From contig NZ_JAFSNZ010000032.1 in NCBI RefSeq assembly GCF_017447225.1, forward strand, positions 1 to 64,000: a stretch of DNA of 64,000 bases. The letters are read 5' to 3'. The stretch is from Methanobrevibacter sp. (lineage in GTDB: Archaea; Methanobacteriota; Methanobacteria; Methanobacteriales; Methanobacteriaceae). Shown here piece after piece: positions 17,159 to 27,698 of this stretch. The first letter of the stretch is position 1. Each line of letters begins with the position of its first letter. The translations under genes were made by a program, and so were the position numbers. The notes under the pieces are model-generated. The model was not told the DNA's origin, did not search any database, and saw only the letters and a program-made list of their open reading frames with translations.

Positions 17159-17405
17159 CTATTTTTTGTTTAAATAATGTGCATTTATTTTTTCATGTAT
17201 TTTTTGAATGTTATCTACATTAAGCATGATTAGTTCTTTGCATTTTCATCCAGTTCTTTTAGTTTTTGGAAATTGTATATGTTTTTGAGCGATTCTAAGT
17301 GATTTCGTTTAGATTAGCTCTTTTTTGTAGTGTAATTATTAGTTTATTAGACACAGGAAATGAGATATTTTCTATCGTATTTCTAGAGAATACAAAAAAG
17401 ATCTG
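17159..17405 (-). pseudogene. Frameshifted coding remnant
   Basis: The 548-bp space between the transglutaminase-like gene and argD contains no intact gene. On the minus strand, protein-like sequence can be followed across at least two frame changes. One segment ends ISFPVSNKLIITLQKRANLNE, the next reads NHLESLKNIYNFQKLKELDE, and the last reads LIMLNVDNIQKIHEKI before a stop at 17159-17161. Composition suits a C-terminal fragment of a lost gene. The ISFPVS stretch faintly recalls DUF4238 proteins, but I cannot confirm this. The rest (16965-17158) shows only a 7-bp hairpin at 17111-17130. Confidence 0.35.
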
Positions 17406-17478
17406 GAAAGGATAAAAAGAATCAAAAATAGTGATTTTTATCTGGAAAAAATATAAAATTAAAAAAGAATGATAAACT

Positions 17479-18645
17479 TTAGAGTGTTTCATCTAAAGCT
17501 TTTACAAATTCATCAATTTCTTCTTTTTTAATAATTAATGGTGGAACTAATCTTAAAACGCTTCCTGCGGTACAGTTAATTAAGAATCCTTTTTCTCTGA
17601 GTTTATCAACATATTCTGCACCAGGTGTTGTTAATTCAATACCTACCATTAATCCGCAGCCTCTTACTTCCTTAATGATATCATGTTTTTCCTGAAGTTT
17701 TTCCAATTCTTCTTTTAAATACTGGCCAACTTCTTTTGAATTAGCAAGTAAATCTTCTTCATAAATAACATCCAAGACAGCATTGGCTGCTGCACAGACT
17801 AACGGTCCACCACCGAATGTAGTTCCATGATCTCCAGGTACGAATGCGCTGGCAACTTCTTCTGTTGCAAGGATTCCGCCCATTGGGACTCCTCCACCTA
17901 TTCCTTTAGCCATTGTCATTATATCAGGTTTAACATCAAATAATTCATGAGCAAATAAGCTGCCGCATCTTCCGAAACCTGTCTGTACTTCATCAACGAT
18001 GAACACAATGTTATTTTCCTTACAGATTTTGGAAATCTCTTTAAGGTAGTTGACATCAGGGATGTTGACTCCACCCTCACCTTGGATAGGTTCAACAATA
18101 ATAGCTGCAGTGTTTTCAGTGATTGCTTCTTTAATGGCTTCAATGTCATTGTATGGGACATTTATAAATCCATTAGGCAATACTGATTTGAATGGTTCAT
18201 GATAATGTTCATGGCCTGTTGCTGCAAGAGTCATTATTGTTCTTCCGTGGAAGGATTCGACAGTTGAGATGACCTCACTTTTTCCAGTGTATTTAATAGC
18301 TAACTTAATAGCTCCTTCATTTGCTTCAGCACCGCTGTTTGCATAAAATATTCTGTCAAAACTGGTTAATTCAACTAATCTTTTAGCATATATTAATGCA
18401 GGTTCATTATAGTAGATACTTGAGATGTGTATGAGCTTTTCAGCCTGATCCTGAATTGCTTTTACAAGTTTAGGATTATTGTGGCCCAAAGCATTAACTG
18501 CAATACCTGCAAACATATCTATATATTCATTTCCATCAATATCAGTTACTTTAACACCATCCCCATGATCTAAAACAATTGGTTGTCTTGTGAAAGTGTT
18601 AATAAAATAATCATCTTCAATCTTTATTAATTCTTGAGTATTCAT
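17479..18645 (-). CDS. argD: Acetylornithine aminotransferase
   Basis: This class III PLP aminotransferase of arginine synthesis converts N-acetylglutamate semialdehyde to N-acetylornithine; related enzymes also act in lysine synthesis. The 388 residues show FYANSGAEANEGAIK (about 96-110), FHGRT, the Asp motif VDEVQTGFGRCG and the PLP lysine in MAKGIGGGVPMG. The length is typical. It stands alone on the minus strand and is divergent from the cyclophilin gene, with 71 bp between. Confidence 0.95.
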   Translation of the reverse strand: MNTQELIKIEDDYFINTFTRQPIVLDHGDGVKVTDIDGNEYIDMFAGIAVNALGHNNPKLVKAIQDQAEKLIHISSIYYNEPALIYAKRLVELTSFDRIFYANSGAEANEGAIKLAIKYTGKSEVISTVESFHGRTIMTLAATGHEHYHEPFKSVLPNGFINVPYNDIEAIKEAITENTAAIIVEPIQGEGGVNIPDVNYLKEISKICKENNIVFIVDEVQTGFGRCGSLFAHELFDVKPDIMTMAKGIGGGVPMGGILATEEVASAFVPGDHGTTFGGGPLVCAAANAVLDVIYEEDLLANSKEVGQYLKEELEKLQEKHDIIKEVRGCGLMVGIELTTPGAEYVDKLREKGFLINCTAGSVLRLVPPLIIKKEEIDEFVKALDETL

Positions 18646-18716
18646 ATTTTAATCTCCATAAACTATTTAATCAATAATACTTATATTATTAATATTATTT
18701 AAAAATAGGTGATAAA

Positions 18717-19148
18717 ATGAAAGTCGCAATAATCGAAACAGATAAAGGAGTAATTGAATTAGAATTATTCCCAAATGAAGCTCCAGGAACTGTAGCTAAC
18801 TTTGAAAAATTAATAAAAGAAGGATTCTATGACGGATTAACATTCCACAGAGTTATCCCAAACTTTGTAATTCAAGGCGGATGCCCTATTGGAAACGGAA
18901 CTGGGGGACCAGGTTACACCATCAAATGTGAAACCGAAGGAAACCCTCACAAACATGGAACCGGTGCTTTATCAATGGCACATGCAGGTAAAGATACTGG
19001 CGGAAGCCAATTCTTCATTACCCACTCCCCACAACCTCACTTAGACGGAGTGCACACCGTATTCGGTCAGGTAATCAAAGGCCAGGATGTGGTTAATGCA
19101 ATCCAGCAAGGCGACCACATGAACAAATTACATGTTGAAGAAAGATAG
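18717..19148 (+). CDS. Peptidyl-prolyl cis-trans isomerase, cyclophilin type
   Basis: This 143-residue cyclophilin accelerates proline isomerisation during folding. It has [13 protein letters not shown] (about 42-54), the MAHAG motif and [15 protein letters not shown] (about 100-114), which together build the active site. There is no signal peptide, so it is cytoplasmic. It is a compact single-domain form of the type more common in bacteria. The start follows GGTGATAAA. It ends inside a perfect palindrome shared with the convergent MFS gene. Confidence 0.95.
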   Translation: MKVAIIETDKGVIELELFPNEAPGTVANFEKLIKEGFYDGLTFHRVIPNFVIQGGCPIGNGTGGPGYTIKCETEGNPHKHGTGALSMAHAGKDTGGSQFFITHSPQPHLDGVHTVFGQVIKGQDVVNAIQQGDHMNKLHVEER

Positions 19149-19164
19149 TTAATTAACTATCTTT
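19141..19164. terminator. 24-bp perfect palindrome at convergent gene ends
   Basis: AAAGATAGTTAA is followed directly by its reverse complement TTAACTATCTTT. It contains the cyclophilin stop (TAG, 19146-19148) and two bases of the MFS stop (19163-19165). T-rich sequence follows on the plus strand. It is probably a terminator for the cyclophilin gene, possibly bidirectional. Confidence 0.6.
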
Positions 19165-20536
19165 AAATTCTATTTTTACTTTTAATACCCACAAGTGAAG
19201 CAAATACTGACGCTATACATAATATCATGCAAATAAAGCAAGTTATTTGAGATGATTTGATTAACAGCGGGAAGTATTGGCTTACCATAGGAACATCACC
19301 CATAACAAATGCAAATACCAACGTTAACATTCCCATACTCATGGTTTGACCTATCACACGCATTGTTGCAACTGAAGCTGATGCTATGGAAGTGTCCTTT
19401 GGTGGAACTGAGCTCATAATGGCGTTTGTATTTGGGGATGAAAATATTCCGAAACCCAATCCGTGGAAAATCATTGCTACAATTAAAAATACTAGTGAAG
19501 TGTTATTATCCAGCATTGCAAGCATTGCAAGTGATATCGCTCCGAAAAACATTCCAACAGCAGCAAGTTTTTGAGGATTGATCCTATCAGACAATCTTCC
19601 TGAAATTGGAGCCATGATTACCTGTATCAGAGGAGCTACGAGAAGTATCAGTCCTGCCATTTGGGAGTCATAACCTCTGATATACTGCAAATGATAATTA
19701 ACTATTGTAATGACTGCAAACGTTGCCAGATATGCGGATAAAGCGGCAAAATTGGCTGAAGAAAATTTAGGATTTTTAAAAAATCCCACATCAAATACAG
19801 GGAATTTTTCTCTCAATTCGATTATTACGAAAACTGAAAGAACGGCAATTCCAACAATTGTTAAGATTACTCCCATTAATTCACTTAACCTTGTAAAACC
19901 GTAAATAAACAGCAATATTCCTAATGAATATACGATACAGCCTTTCCAGTCAATAGGAACATCACCCATAGTAATCCATTCCTTATTGACTTTGGTAATT
20001 AACAGGACAAGAATCAATATTAAAAACGGAACGGAAGTTAAAAAGATAGATTTCCAACCGAAGTGAAAGTTTAAAAATCCACCTATTACCGGAGAAGTTG
20101 ATGTTGCAAGATAAACTCCAGTGACATTAATACCGATAGCCTTTCCCCTGTCCTGAACTTTAAATGCTGATACAACCATTGCCATTGAAGCAACATTTAA
20201 AAAGGATACGCCAATTCCCTGAAACAGACGGCATAATAAAAACATTTCTGAGTTTATAGAGAAAACTGCGATGATAGAACTTAGAATATAAACTATGGAA
20301 CCAAGAACCATTGCCTTTTTAAGACCGTATTTGGCAGACAGCTGTCCTGCGGGAATTGTAAAAATAGCTACTGCCAGGAAAAATAGCATTGTAACCCAAT
20401 TCTGGACAATATTGCTCATTCCAAATTCCTGAGCTAAACTTGGAACTGCAACCATGACTGCTGATGATAAAAATACAGTGAAAAATGAAGTCAGCGTTGC
20501 AACAACCAAAACAATGTTTTCGGGCTTAAGATTCAT
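19163..20536 (-). CDS. MFS drug/solute transporter, DHA2-like
   Basis: This 457-residue integral membrane carrier has about 14 hydrophobic segments. After the second to fifth segments it carries the antiporter signature region around SPVIGGFLNFHFGWKSIF, typical of proton-coupled multidrug exporters (EmrB/QacA type). The substrate is unknown. It starts 8 nt after the VOC-protein gene and is the last member of the hisF-ogg-VOC-MFS run, so it may export or protect against compounds handled by the VOC protein; that link is inference. Confidence 0.88.
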   Translation of the reverse strand: MNLKPENIVLVVATLTSFFTVFLSSAVMVAVPSLAQEFGMSNIVQNWVTMLFFLAVAIFTIPAGQLSAKYGLKKAMVLGSIVYILSSIIAVFSINSEMFLLCRLFQGIGVSFLNVASMAMVVSAFKVQDRGKAIGINVTGVYLATSTSPVIGGFLNFHFGWKSIFLTSVPFLILILVLLITKVNKEWITMGDVPIDWKGCIVYSLGILLFIYGFTRLSELMGVILTIVGIAVLSVFVIIELREKFPVFDVGFFKNPKFSSANFAALSAYLATFAVITIVNYHLQYIRGYDSQMAGLILLVAPLIQVIMAPISGRLSDRINPQKLAAVGMFFGAISLAMLAMLDNNTSLVFLIVAMIFHGLGFGIFSSPNTNAIMSSVPPKDTSIASASVATMRVIGQTMSMGMLTLVFAFVMGDVPMVSQYFPLLIKSSQITCFICMILCIASVFASLVGIKSKNRI

Positions 20537-20544
20537 ACTATCAA

Positions 20545-20895
20545 TTATCTGGTGTGCTGAACCAATACAATATTGATTCCATTTGGATCGATTACTCTTG
20601 CCATGTATCCCACTTGCGTTTCAACAGGCTCCATGGCAATGTTTGCACCTTTTTCTTTTAAATCTTCAATTTCCTTGTGAATGTCCTCCACATCCATTCC
20701 GATTGAATACAAACCGGTTTCAAAAGCAGTGCTTTCAATCAGTTCCAGACCTGCAAATCCGTCACCGTCAAGCAGGGTGATTTTTCCTCCGGGAACATCG
20801 AAAACCTCATCCAGTGTAAAATCCAAGGTTTCAGTATAGAACTTTACACTTTCTTCCATATCATTGACAATCATTGTAGCATATCTAATTTTCAT
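20545..20895 (-). CDS. VOC (glyoxalase/bleomycin-resistance) family protein
   Basis: The 116 residues form a single vicinal-oxygen-chelate domain, with the paired beta-alpha-beta-beta-beta modules evident from IRYATMIVNDMEESVKFYTE at the start and VGYMARVIDPNGINIVLVQ at the end. Members bind a metal and act on or sequester small molecules. The exact reaction is not predictable. It sits 33 nt after ogg and 8 nt before the MFS gene. Confidence 0.85.
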   Translation of the reverse strand: MKIRYATMIVNDMEESVKFYTETLDFTLDEVFDVPGGKITLLDGDGFAGLELIESTAFETGLYSIGMDVEDIHKEIEDLKEKGANIAMEPVETQVGYMARVIDPNGINIVLVQHTR

Positions 20896-20928
20896 GAAAA
20901 ATAGTATATAAATGAAAATATATAATTG

Positions 20929-21831
20929 TTATTTCAATTTTTCCATTAGGCCTGATTTTCGGGCATAATGAAACATGTACAGCTGAACATAACCTGCATA
21001 GTCACCGAATTCTTCCATTCCGAATTCCCTGACTTTTTCAACTTTAATATCCTTTCCGTCAAAATATAAATAGGACACTATACGTTTAATCCACACATCA
21101 CTTGGAAAAGCCTGTCTGAATCCAAATCCATAAAGTAGAATGCAATCAGCAACTTTTGGGCCGACACCAGGAACTTTTAAAACAGTTTCAAAGGCTTCAT
21201 CATAAGACATTTCTGATATGTCTGAAAGGTCCATTTCAAGTGAAAAAATTTCGCTTGCTTTTCTCATGTATGGTGCCCGGTAACCTACACCACAAGCTTT
21301 TAGATTATTGTTTTTAACAACATTTTCTTTTAAAAGTTCTTCTTCGTCATCCAAATAGAATTCTTTTAAAGAATCCGCATCGGGAAAAGAATAAAAGTTA
21401 TTGAAGTTGCGACCCCATTTTTCTTTCATATCGGATATGGAGTTAGTCCACCTCTTAATTGAATTGTTTGCAGAGCAAATTGATGATATTATACATTCAA
21501 ACGGGTCTTTAGCTTGAAATAGTCTTAATCCATTGCAGAATTTAGACATATCCCTAAGCTCATCATAACTGTCAAGATATTTATAAAACTTGTCCAAATC
21601 AAAGTCCAAATCATAGATTTTTTTGACTTTTTCAACAGCTGATGATTGAGATACGTTTCCAGTGTAACTGAAATCAATGTTTTCGCCCGTTTGTTTTACG
21701 GAAAAAATAGAAGGTTCACCGTTTACATAAACCAAATCATTATAGGAGTCATTAATTTTATTCCAAGGCGGTTGTGACGTTTGACCGGAAATCTGAGTTA
21801 ATTCCAAATCAATGGGAGCTTCAATAATCAT
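20929..21831 (-). CDS. ogg: 8-oxoguanine DNA glycosylase, OGG1-like
   Basis: This 300-residue bifunctional glycosylase/AP lyase of the HhH-GPD superfamily removes 8-oxoguanine from DNA. The hairpin-helix-hairpin and catalytic region reads [18 protein letters not shown] and continues to SDVWIKRI; the Lys in GPKVADC and the Asp in SDVW match the catalytic Lys and Asp of human OGG1. The N-terminal third is the OGG-type beta domain. The start overlaps the hisF stop by 4 nt (ATGA-type coupling). Its placement behind a histidine gene is unusual. Confidence 0.9.
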   Translation of the reverse strand: MIIEAPIDLELTQISGQTSQPPWNKINDSYNDLVYVNGEPSIFSVKQTGENIDFSYTGNVSQSSAVEKVKKIYDLDFDLDKFYKYLDSYDELRDMSKFCNGLRLFQAKDPFECIISSICSANNSIKRWTNSISDMKEKWGRNFNNFYSFPDADSLKEFYLDDEEELLKENVVKNNNLKACGVGYRAPYMRKASEIFSLEMDLSDISEMSYDEAFETVLKVPGVGPKVADCILLYGFGFRQAFPSDVWIKRIVSYLYFDGKDIKVEKVREFGMEEFGDYAGYVQLYMFHYARKSGLMEKLK

Positions 21832-22652
21832 AATCTGACAGCCACATTATTTTCTTTAAGGTATTGCTTAACTTCACCGATGGAATATTGGTTGAAATGA
21901 AAAATACTTGCCGCAAGAGCTGCACTGACATCAGTTTTTTCAAAGACATCCAAAATATCTTTAGGTTCTCCAACACCACCACTAGCAATGACCGGAATGT
22001 CAACAGCGTCATTAATGGCTTTGTTTAGTTCAATATCATATCCTGCTTGAGTTCCATCCCCATCCATACTTGTCAAAAGGATTTCGCCCGCACCAAGATC
22101 CTGACATTTGCATGCCCAGTCTATTGCATCAATGCCTGTAAATTCCCTTCCTCCATAAATACTGCAGTCAAACCAGCAGTAACCGTTTTCAGTTTCGATT
22201 ACGTTTTTGTCTTTGGCATCGTCCGGATGGGAAACATATCTTCTTTTTGCATCGATTCCTATTACAACAGCTTGAGATCCGACAACCTTTGAAGCTTCAG
22301 TTAATAATTCAGGATTTTTAATGGCTGCAGTGTTTGTTGAACATTTATCCGCTCCTGCCTTTAACATTTTAATATAATCGTCAACTTTTCTTATTCCTCC
22401 GCCAACACAGATTGGCATGAATACGTTCTCAGTTAATCTATCAATAACATCCGCCATAGTTGCACGTCTTTCATGAGAAGCTGTGATATCAAGTACAACA
22501 ACCTCATCAGCGCCTTCTTCATAATAGCGGGTTGCAAGCTCTACAGGATTGCCTGCATATTTGATTTCTTTAAATTCAACGCCCTTTACAACACGTCCTT
22601 CCGGAACCTGTAAATCACAATCTAGACAAGGAATAATTCTTTTAGTTAACAT
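21828..22652 (-). CDS. hisF: Imidazole glycerol phosphate synthase cyclase subunit
   Basis: HisF forms the TIM-barrel half of IGP synthase. With HisH it makes imidazole glycerol phosphate and AICAR in histidine synthesis. The 274 residues contain both catalytic aspartates: IIPCLDCD near the start and [10 protein letters not shown] near residue 190. The phosphate-binding glycines (VGGGIR, ASGGVG) are present. hisH and other his genes are absent here. It leads the run hisF-ogg-VOC-MFS. Confidence 0.96.
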   Translation of the reverse strand: MLTKRIIPCLDCDLQVPEGRVVKGVEFKEIKYAGNPVELATRYYEEGADEVVVLDITASHERRATMADVIDRLTENVFMPICVGGGIRKVDDYIKMLKAGADKCSTNTAAIKNPELLTEASKVVGSQAVVIGIDAKRRYVSHPDDAKDKNVIETENGYCWFDCSIYGGREFTGIDAIDWACKCQDLGAGEILLTSMDGDGTQAGYDIELNKAINDAVDIPVIASGGVGEPKDILDVFEKTDVSAALAASIFHFNQYSIGEVKQYLKENNVAVRL

Positions 22653-22677
22653 AATATCAAATAGAAAAAAAGTAGTT

Positions 22678-22696
22678 ATTGTTTTTTTAAAACAAT
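22678..22696 (-). terminator. secG terminator hairpin
   Basis: ATTGTTTT (22678-22685) and AAAACAAT (22689-22696) make a perfect 8-bp stem with a 3-nt loop, 4 nt after the secG stop. On the minus strand it is followed within a few bases by a run of seven T. Confidence 0.6.
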
Positions 22697-22700
22697 AAAA

Positions 22701-22862
22701 TTAAGCTGAATATCTTAAAACAAAACAGAATATAGCTAAAATAACTGTTAAAATTAAAACATGCTCAGGAGAAAGTTTTGGACCTACACTTTCTTCATCA
22801 AAGTACCTTACCAAACCTGCACCGGTTTGAGGCATACTAATCTTATTATCTTTTTTTGCCAT
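22701..22862 (-). CDS. secG: Preprotein translocase subunit SecG/Sec61beta
   Basis: This small 53-residue gene encodes the third subunit of the archaeal SecYEG channel. The translation begins MAKKDNKISMPQTGAGLVRY, has the conserved FDEE and GPKLSPEHVL motif before the membrane, and ends in one transmembrane helix (VLILTVILAIFCFVL). It is the archaeal Sec61beta type, with the N-terminus in the cytoplasm. The start has a GGAGAT-like site just upstream. Hairpins on both sides make it a separate single-gene unit. Confidence 0.92.
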   Translation of the reverse strand: MAKKDNKISMPQTGAGLVRYFDEESVGPKLSPEHVLILTVILAIFCFVLRYSA

Positions 22863-22953
22863 AGTAATCTCCTTTTTAATTAATTAATAAAAATAACTGA
22901 TAATAATTATTTCATTCATAGTATATAATGTTTGTTAAAAATTCAATGATAAT

Positions 22954-22973
22954 GAAAAAATTTAGATTTTTTC
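22954..22973 (-). terminator. moaC terminator hairpin around the stop codon
   Basis: GAAAAAAT (22954-22961) pairs with ATTTTTTC (22966-22973). The moaC stop (22962-22964) lies in the 4-nt loop. It separates moaC from secG. Confidence 0.45.
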
Positions 22974-23429
22974 TTTTTTAATTACTTTAATTTCACTTAT
23001 TCTTGTATCCGGATACTGTCCGTCTTCATCTTTTTCAACGGCTTTTACCATGTCCCATATTGTTAAAAGACCTACACTGACACCAGTAATAGCTTCCATT
23101 TCAACCCCAGTTTTACCTAAAGTATTAACTGCACAGGTACAAGTGATAAAATTAGGATTGACGTCGAAATCTATTTCAATTCCGGTTAAGCTTAAAGGAT
23201 GACATAAAGGAATGATTGATGAAGTGTTTTTAACCGCCTGAATTCCGGCGATTTGAGCTGTAGTTAAAACGTTTCCTTTTTTGATTTCTTCTGATTGAAT
23301 CATTTTAATTGTATTCTCATCAAGAAATATTTTTCCAGAAGCCACTGCCCTTCTTTTCTGATCCGGTTTTGCACCGACTTCAACCATGTGTACTCCACTG
23401 TCTGTTAAATGTGTAAATTCTTCTGCCAT
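22962..23429 (-). CDS. moaC: Cyclic pyranopterin monophosphate synthase
   Basis: MoaC makes cyclic pyranopterin monophosphate from the MoaA product, the early step of molybdopterin synthesis. With the ATG at 23429 the protein has 155 residues, and the start follows GTGATAAT. The family core is present: the SGKIFL segment, [15 protein letters not shown] and [19 protein letters not shown], with the conserved Lys near the end. Methanogens need this cofactor for formylmethanofuran and formate dehydrogenases. It lies 7 nt after pus10. Confidence 0.95.
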   Translation of the reverse strand: MAEEFTHLTDSGVHMVEVGAKPDQKRRAVASGKIFLDENTIKMIQSEEIKKGNVLTTAQIAGIQAVKNTSSIIPLCHPLSLTGIEIDFDVNPNFITCTCAVNTLGKTGVEMEAITGVSVGLLTIWDMVKAVEKDEDGQYPDTRISEIKVIKKEKI

Positions 23430-23436
23430 ATTATCA

Positions 23437-24630
23437 CTACTTTTCACTAACTTCAATTACATCCAATTGCTTACAAACTGCTTTAACGCCTAATTTATCG
23501 GCCACATTAGGCTGTGATCTTCCTTCATCACCTGAAATCAGCTCTTTGATATACAATCCGCCTTCAGTTTTGATTGTCATTTCAAAATGGGTTTCATCTA
23601 TAACTTCACAGGACAAGTCCAAAACATGCTTAATGCGAACTTTATCTGCACGTCTGTGAGAGACCCTTATTGGAGTCTGCTGATGAATTTCCCTCAACTG
23701 TGACAAGTCAGCCAATTTTTCAGTATCATATGCATCTTCACACTCGACCAATGCCTTATAAACCTTATATGCATCAGGTGAGGATACCTTAATTTCGGCT
23801 TTTCTATTTCTATAAGTGAATTTTAAATTATGATATTGAGTTTTACCTTTATTAATTTCATTAATTTCAGTTTCTAATTTATTCAAATCAATTTTTCTGA
23901 TTTTAGGTTCTTTTATTTCTAAAACAAATGGTCTGCCAGAACCTAACATTAAAACATCAATGTCTTCTCTTCCTGCCCCATGGAATTTGGCTTCATATCC
24001 GTCAGTAGCTTTTAAAATATGCTCGGAAAGTAGCTCTTCAACTGAACACGGATATTGTTTGCCTGTGAAATTACATTCCTCACATCCCCTGCCTTTGCAT
24101 TTGCCACAAGGCCATTTGGTTTGTGGGATTCCACGGACAAGCTTATTGTATTTGCCTTCTATGAATAATGGATTAATCTGCACCCTGACCTTTGGATCTT
24201 TTATTAAATTCACATTGACAATGATATCCTGCTTTTCAAAATTAACTTCTTTACCCAATTCTTTTTCTAAACGTTTGCCTATAATTCTGTTTATTTCCTT
24301 TTTAATTGGCTCCACGTCCAAATTTAGCTGGCTTATAATGTCTTCATCACGTTTTTGGATTTCTTTATCAATGCGTGAACCGACAATGAATGAATCGAAT
24401 TCTACTTTTAAAAAGTCCAGTTTATCATAAATCTTATCGAATAATTCATCATCTATCTTATCAAAAATATTGCCGCAAATCATACATTCGTCCGGACTGA
24501 ATTCAATGTCTAATGATTCTGCTCTTGAAACGTTGTCCTCACCGTCAATTGTTTTAGACAACATTCTTCCAAGGCAATGCTTACAAATTTTACCATCAGT
24601 CTTTTCAAGAATTTCTGTAACTAACTGCAT
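23437..24630 (-). CDS. pus10: tRNA pseudouridine synthase Pus10
   Basis: Archaeal Pus10 forms pseudouridine at tRNA positions 54 and 55 in the T loop. The 397 residues start with a Cys-rich zinc site (CKHCLGRML and CMIC) and a THUMP-like region with a second CxxC ([12 protein letters not shown]). The catalytic Asp is in the [13 protein letters not shown] motif near residue 225. The C-terminal domain ends with [14 protein letters not shown]. It sits between srp54 and moaC with 7-nt gaps on both sides. Confidence 0.94.
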   Translation of the reverse strand: MQLVTEILEKTDGKICKHCLGRMLSKTIDGEDNVSRAESLDIEFSPDECMICGNIFDKIDDELFDKIYDKLDFLKVEFDSFIVGSRIDKEIQKRDEDIISQLNLDVEPIKKEINRIIGKRLEKELGKEVNFEKQDIIVNVNLIKDPKVRVQINPLFIEGKYNKLVRGIPQTKWPCGKCKGRGCEECNFTGKQYPCSVEELLSEHILKATDGYEAKFHGAGREDIDVLMLGSGRPFVLEIKEPKIRKIDLNKLETEINEINKGKTQYHNLKFTYRNRKAEIKVSSPDAYKVYKALVECEDAYDTEKLADLSQLREIHQQTPIRVSHRRADKVRIKHVLDLSCEVIDETHFEMTIKTEGGLYIKELISGDEGRSQPNVADKLGVKAVCKQLDVIEVSEK

Positions 24631-24637
24631 GTTAATC

Positions 24638-25978
24638 CTATCTCATGAATTGGCCCATCATACGGTTCATTGCTCCACCGCCTAAACGTCCGCCACGTTT
24701 TCCAAGTCCTTTCATGGTCTTTTTAGTGTTATTGTAATATTTTAGAAGCTCCTTAACTTCTGATTCGTCAACACCGGCACCACGTGCAATTCTTCGGACT
24801 CTGGACTGTTTTATGATTTTCGGGTTTTCCATCTCTTCCTGAGTCATTGAAGACATCATGATTTTATATGATTCAATTTTTTCCTCAGTCATCTGAGAAG
24901 CCTCTTTTGAGATTTTATTGCCCATTCCAGGAATCATGTTCAGCACTTGCTGCATAGGACCCATCTTGTTCATCATATCAAACTGATTTTTCATGTCAAC
25001 AAGGGTGAATTTACCTTTTAACATGTTATTCATGGTTTTTTCTGCAATGTCCTCGTCGATGTTCTCTTCGGCTTTTTCAATTAAACTCTTGATGTCTCCC
25101 ATTCCAAGCAGTCTTGAAATGAATCTTTCCGGATCGAACAATTCAAAGTCATCAATTCTCTCACCAGTACCGATAAATTTAATTGGAGCTCCGGTTTCAG
25201 CTACAGCAGACATTGCACCCCCACCTTTAGCTGAACCGTCTAATTTTGTAATAATGATAGAACCTATATCGGTTGCCTGTGAGAAAGCTTTTGCCTGTTC
25301 ACCGGCTTGCTGACCTATTGTTCCATCAATGACAAGAATAGCTTCAGTAGGATTAATTATATCATCCAATTGGTCCATTTCAGCAATCAAATCAGACTCT
25401 TCCTTATGTCTACCTGCGGTATCGAAAATAATAACTTTACGATTTTTAAATTCATTTAAACCTTTTTCGGCTAAATCAAGCGCATCCTTATTTTCCGGAT
25501 CACCATAAAGCGGAACATCCATTTCTTCGGTCAATTGTTTTAACTGTTCATAAGCAGCAGGTCTCCATGTGTCTGTACATACTACAGCAGGGTTGAAACC
25601 TTTTTTCTGCAGATATCTACATAATTTACCAATGGTGGTTGTTTTACCACTACCCTGAAGACCTAAGAATAATATTTTGTAAGGTCTTTCGTTAATATCC
25701 AAACCGGCAGCTTCACTGCCTAAAAGATTTACCATTTCTTCATAAATAATTGTTATAACATGTTCTCTTGGCGTGATGCCCTTTGGAGGTTCTTCTTCAA
25801 GAGCCCTACTTTCAATTTTTTTGGATAAATCTAACACTAAAGCGATATTAACATCAGATTGAATTAATGCACGTTGAATATCTTTAACAACTTCTTTTAT
25901 TGTTTTTTTATCAATTACTGACATTCCCACTAATTTTTTCATTGTATTAGTGAGATTTTCACCTAAATTTCCAAGCAT
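24638..25978 (-). CDS. srp54: Signal recognition particle protein SRP54
   Basis: This GTPase of the signal recognition particle binds signal sequences and 7S RNA. The 446 residues have the N domain, the G domain with [15 protein letters not shown] (about 101-115), DTAGR and TKLDG, and the Met-rich C-terminal M domain ([18 protein letters not shown]). The start at 25978 follows GTG. It is first in the minus-strand operon srp54-pus10-moaC and diverges from hpt. The 7S RNA gene is not in the window. Confidence 0.97.
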   Translation of the reverse strand: MLGNLGENLTNTMKKLVGMSVIDKKTIKEVVKDIQRALIQSDVNIALVLDLSKKIESRALEEEPPKGITPREHVITIIYEEMVNLLGSEAAGLDINERPYKILFLGLQGSGKTTTIGKLCRYLQKKGFNPAVVCTDTWRPAAYEQLKQLTEEMDVPLYGDPENKDALDLAEKGLNEFKNRKVIIFDTAGRHKEESDLIAEMDQLDDIINPTEAILVIDGTIGQQAGEQAKAFSQATDIGSIIITKLDGSAKGGGAMSAVAETGAPIKFIGTGERIDDFELFDPERFISRLLGMGDIKSLIEKAEENIDEDIAEKTMNNMLKGKFTLVDMKNQFDMMNKMGPMQQVLNMIPGMGNKISKEASQMTEEKIESYKIMMSSMTQEEMENPKIIKQSRVRRIARGAGVDESEVKELLKYYNNTKKTMKGLGKRGGRLGGGAMNRMMGQFMR

Positions 25979-26053
25979 AATACCACTTAAATTTATTAAT
26001 CTATTAAGATATATTTATATTTATATTAAGTTTTAAAATTTTTGTGTGATACT

Positions 26054-26623
26054 ATGTTAGAAGAAGTGAAAAAATCTTTGGAAGCATCCCCAATTGTTAA
26101 GAAAGGAGATTACAATTATTTTGTTAATCCTATAAGTGACGGTGTTCCAGCAATGGATCCTAAAATGCTGCGTGAACTGTCTCTAGCAGTTTATAAATAT
26201 GCTGATTTGGATATTGATAAAATTGTTGCTGTTGAAGCCATGGGAATCCATTTGGCTACTGCATTATCCCTTGCAACTGATATTCCTTTTGTGGTTATCC
26301 GTAAAAGGCAATATGGACTTGAAGGAGAACAGCAGGTATATCAAAAAACAGGATACGGCTCATCAAACCTTTATATTAATGATCTGCATGCCACTGAAAG
26401 GATTTTGCTCATCGATGATGTCGTAAGTACTGGTGGAACCTTAATTGCTCTAATTAAAACATTAGAGGATTTAGGTTTGGAAATCAAATCAACAGTTGCC
26501 GTTATTGAAAAAGGAAAAGGAAAAGAAATCGTTGAAAAAGAAACAGGCATTGAAGTTCTATCAATAATAAAACTTGACGTGATTGATGGAAAAGTAGTAA
26601 TTGAAAAAACAATTGAAGATTAA
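26054..26623 (+). CDS. hpt: Hypoxanthine phosphoribosyltransferase
   Basis: This purine-salvage enzyme converts hypoxanthine or guanine with PRPP to IMP or GMP. The 189 residues contain the PRPP-binding loop [15 protein letters not shown] (about 118-132) and the archaeal family hood region with [13 protein letters not shown]. The ATG at 26054 follows GTGATACT; an in-frame TTG at 26042 is rejected for that reason. dph2 starts 1 nt after the stop. Confidence 0.92.
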   Translation: MLEEVKKSLEASPIVKKGDYNYFVNPISDGVPAMDPKMLRELSLAVYKYADLDIDKIVAVEAMGIHLATALSLATDIPFVVIRKRQYGLEGEQQVYQKTGYGSSNLYINDLHATERILLIDDVVSTGGTLIALIKTLEDLGLEIKSTVAVIEKGKGKEIVEKETGIEVLSIIKLDVIDGKVVIEKTIED

Positions 26624-26624
26624 A

Positions 26625-27623
26625 ATGTCACTTTACAATATGGATTTGGACAGAGTAATCCGTAAAATCAATTCCAAAAATATTAAAAATGTTGGCCTTC
26701 AGTTTCCGGAAGGCTTAAAAATGCAGGCAGTCAATATTGCACGCACAATTGAGGAAGAATGCGATGTTAATGTTATAATATCCGGAGATCCATGTTTCGG
26801 AGCATGCGATGTGAGCGACTACAAAATGAAAGATTCCGTTGATTTAATCATTCACTTTGGCCATACTCCTCTCCCAATAAGATATGAAACTCCCACATTA
26901 TTCATTGAAGCATTTGCAAATATAGATGTTAGAGATGACTTGAAAAAGTGTCTTGAAAGTCTCAAAGATTATTCCAGAATCGGACTTGTTACCACAACCC
27001 AGCATTTACATTTACTGAATGAAATGAAAGACTTTCTTGAGGACAATGGAAAAGAGGTTGTTCTTGGGTCTTCTAAAAGTACTAGAAAAGGTCAGGTATT
27101 GGGCTGTAATTTTTCTTCCATTAAAAATTTGGATGCTGAAGTATTTTTATTTATAGGAAGCGGAAATTTTCACCCGTTAGGAATATATCTCTTCACCAAA
27201 GCACCCGTATTTGCACTTGACCCCTACAACAATGAATTGCGGGAAATGACCGAATACGCAGATAGAATCCTAAGAATCCGTTTTGCAAGAATCGTGAAAG
27301 CACGTGAAGCAAGAAAATGGGGAATTATAGTATCCTCAAAAGAAGGACAATACAGAATGGAACTTGCACGTGAAATAAAAAAACTGCTAAAGGACAGTGG
27401 AATGGAAGGGTTCATAATAATGTTGGACAATGTAAATCCTGACGTATTATTACCATATCTTGATTTGGATGCGTTCATAGTAACAGCATGTCCTAGAATA
27501 GCTATTGATGATTCTCAAATGTATAAAAAACCGTTAATAACACCTCAAGAACTTGAAATTGTTCTGAATAAGAGAGAATGGGAGAATTATCAGCTGGATG
27601 AAATACTTTTTAGAAGAAGATAG
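26625..27623 (+). CDS. dph2: Diphthamide synthase subunit Dph2 (radical-SAM-like)
   Basis: It catalyses the first step of diphthamide formation on elongation factor 2, transferring a 3-amino-3-carboxypropyl group from SAM to histidine with an unusual [4Fe-4S] cluster. The 332 residues have the three cluster cysteines in GDPCFGACD (about 57-65), LGCNFSS and [10 protein letters not shown]. Start candidates are the ATG at 26625, one base after the hpt stop, or the ATG at 26640; the first is kept because of translational coupling. Confidence 0.94.
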   Translation: MSLYNMDLDRVIRKINSKNIKNVGLQFPEGLKMQAVNIARTIEEECDVNVIISGDPCFGACDVSDYKMKDSVDLIIHFGHTPLPIRYETPTLFIEAFANIDVRDDLKKCLESLKDYSRIGLVTTTQHLHLLNEMKDFLEDNGKEVVLGSSKSTRKGQVLGCNFSSIKNLDAEVFLFIGSGNFHPLGIYLFTKAPVFALDPYNNELREMTEYADRILRIRFARIVKAREARKWGIIVSSKEGQYRMELAREIKKLLKDSGMEGFIIMLDNVNPDVLLPYLDLDAFIVTACPRIAIDDSQMYKKPLITPQELEIVLNKREWENYQLDEILFRRR

Positions 27624-27698
27624 TACACTAAATATAAATATAGATTTGAATAAAATTATTATATTAATAAAAATTTTTTCTTACTTTGGTGATTTAAT

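Noticed and set aside
17295-17492. A 65-codon open frame across the argD 3' end
   Set aside because: It has no ribosome site, begins inside argD, and the sequence makes more sense as part of a frameshifted remnant.
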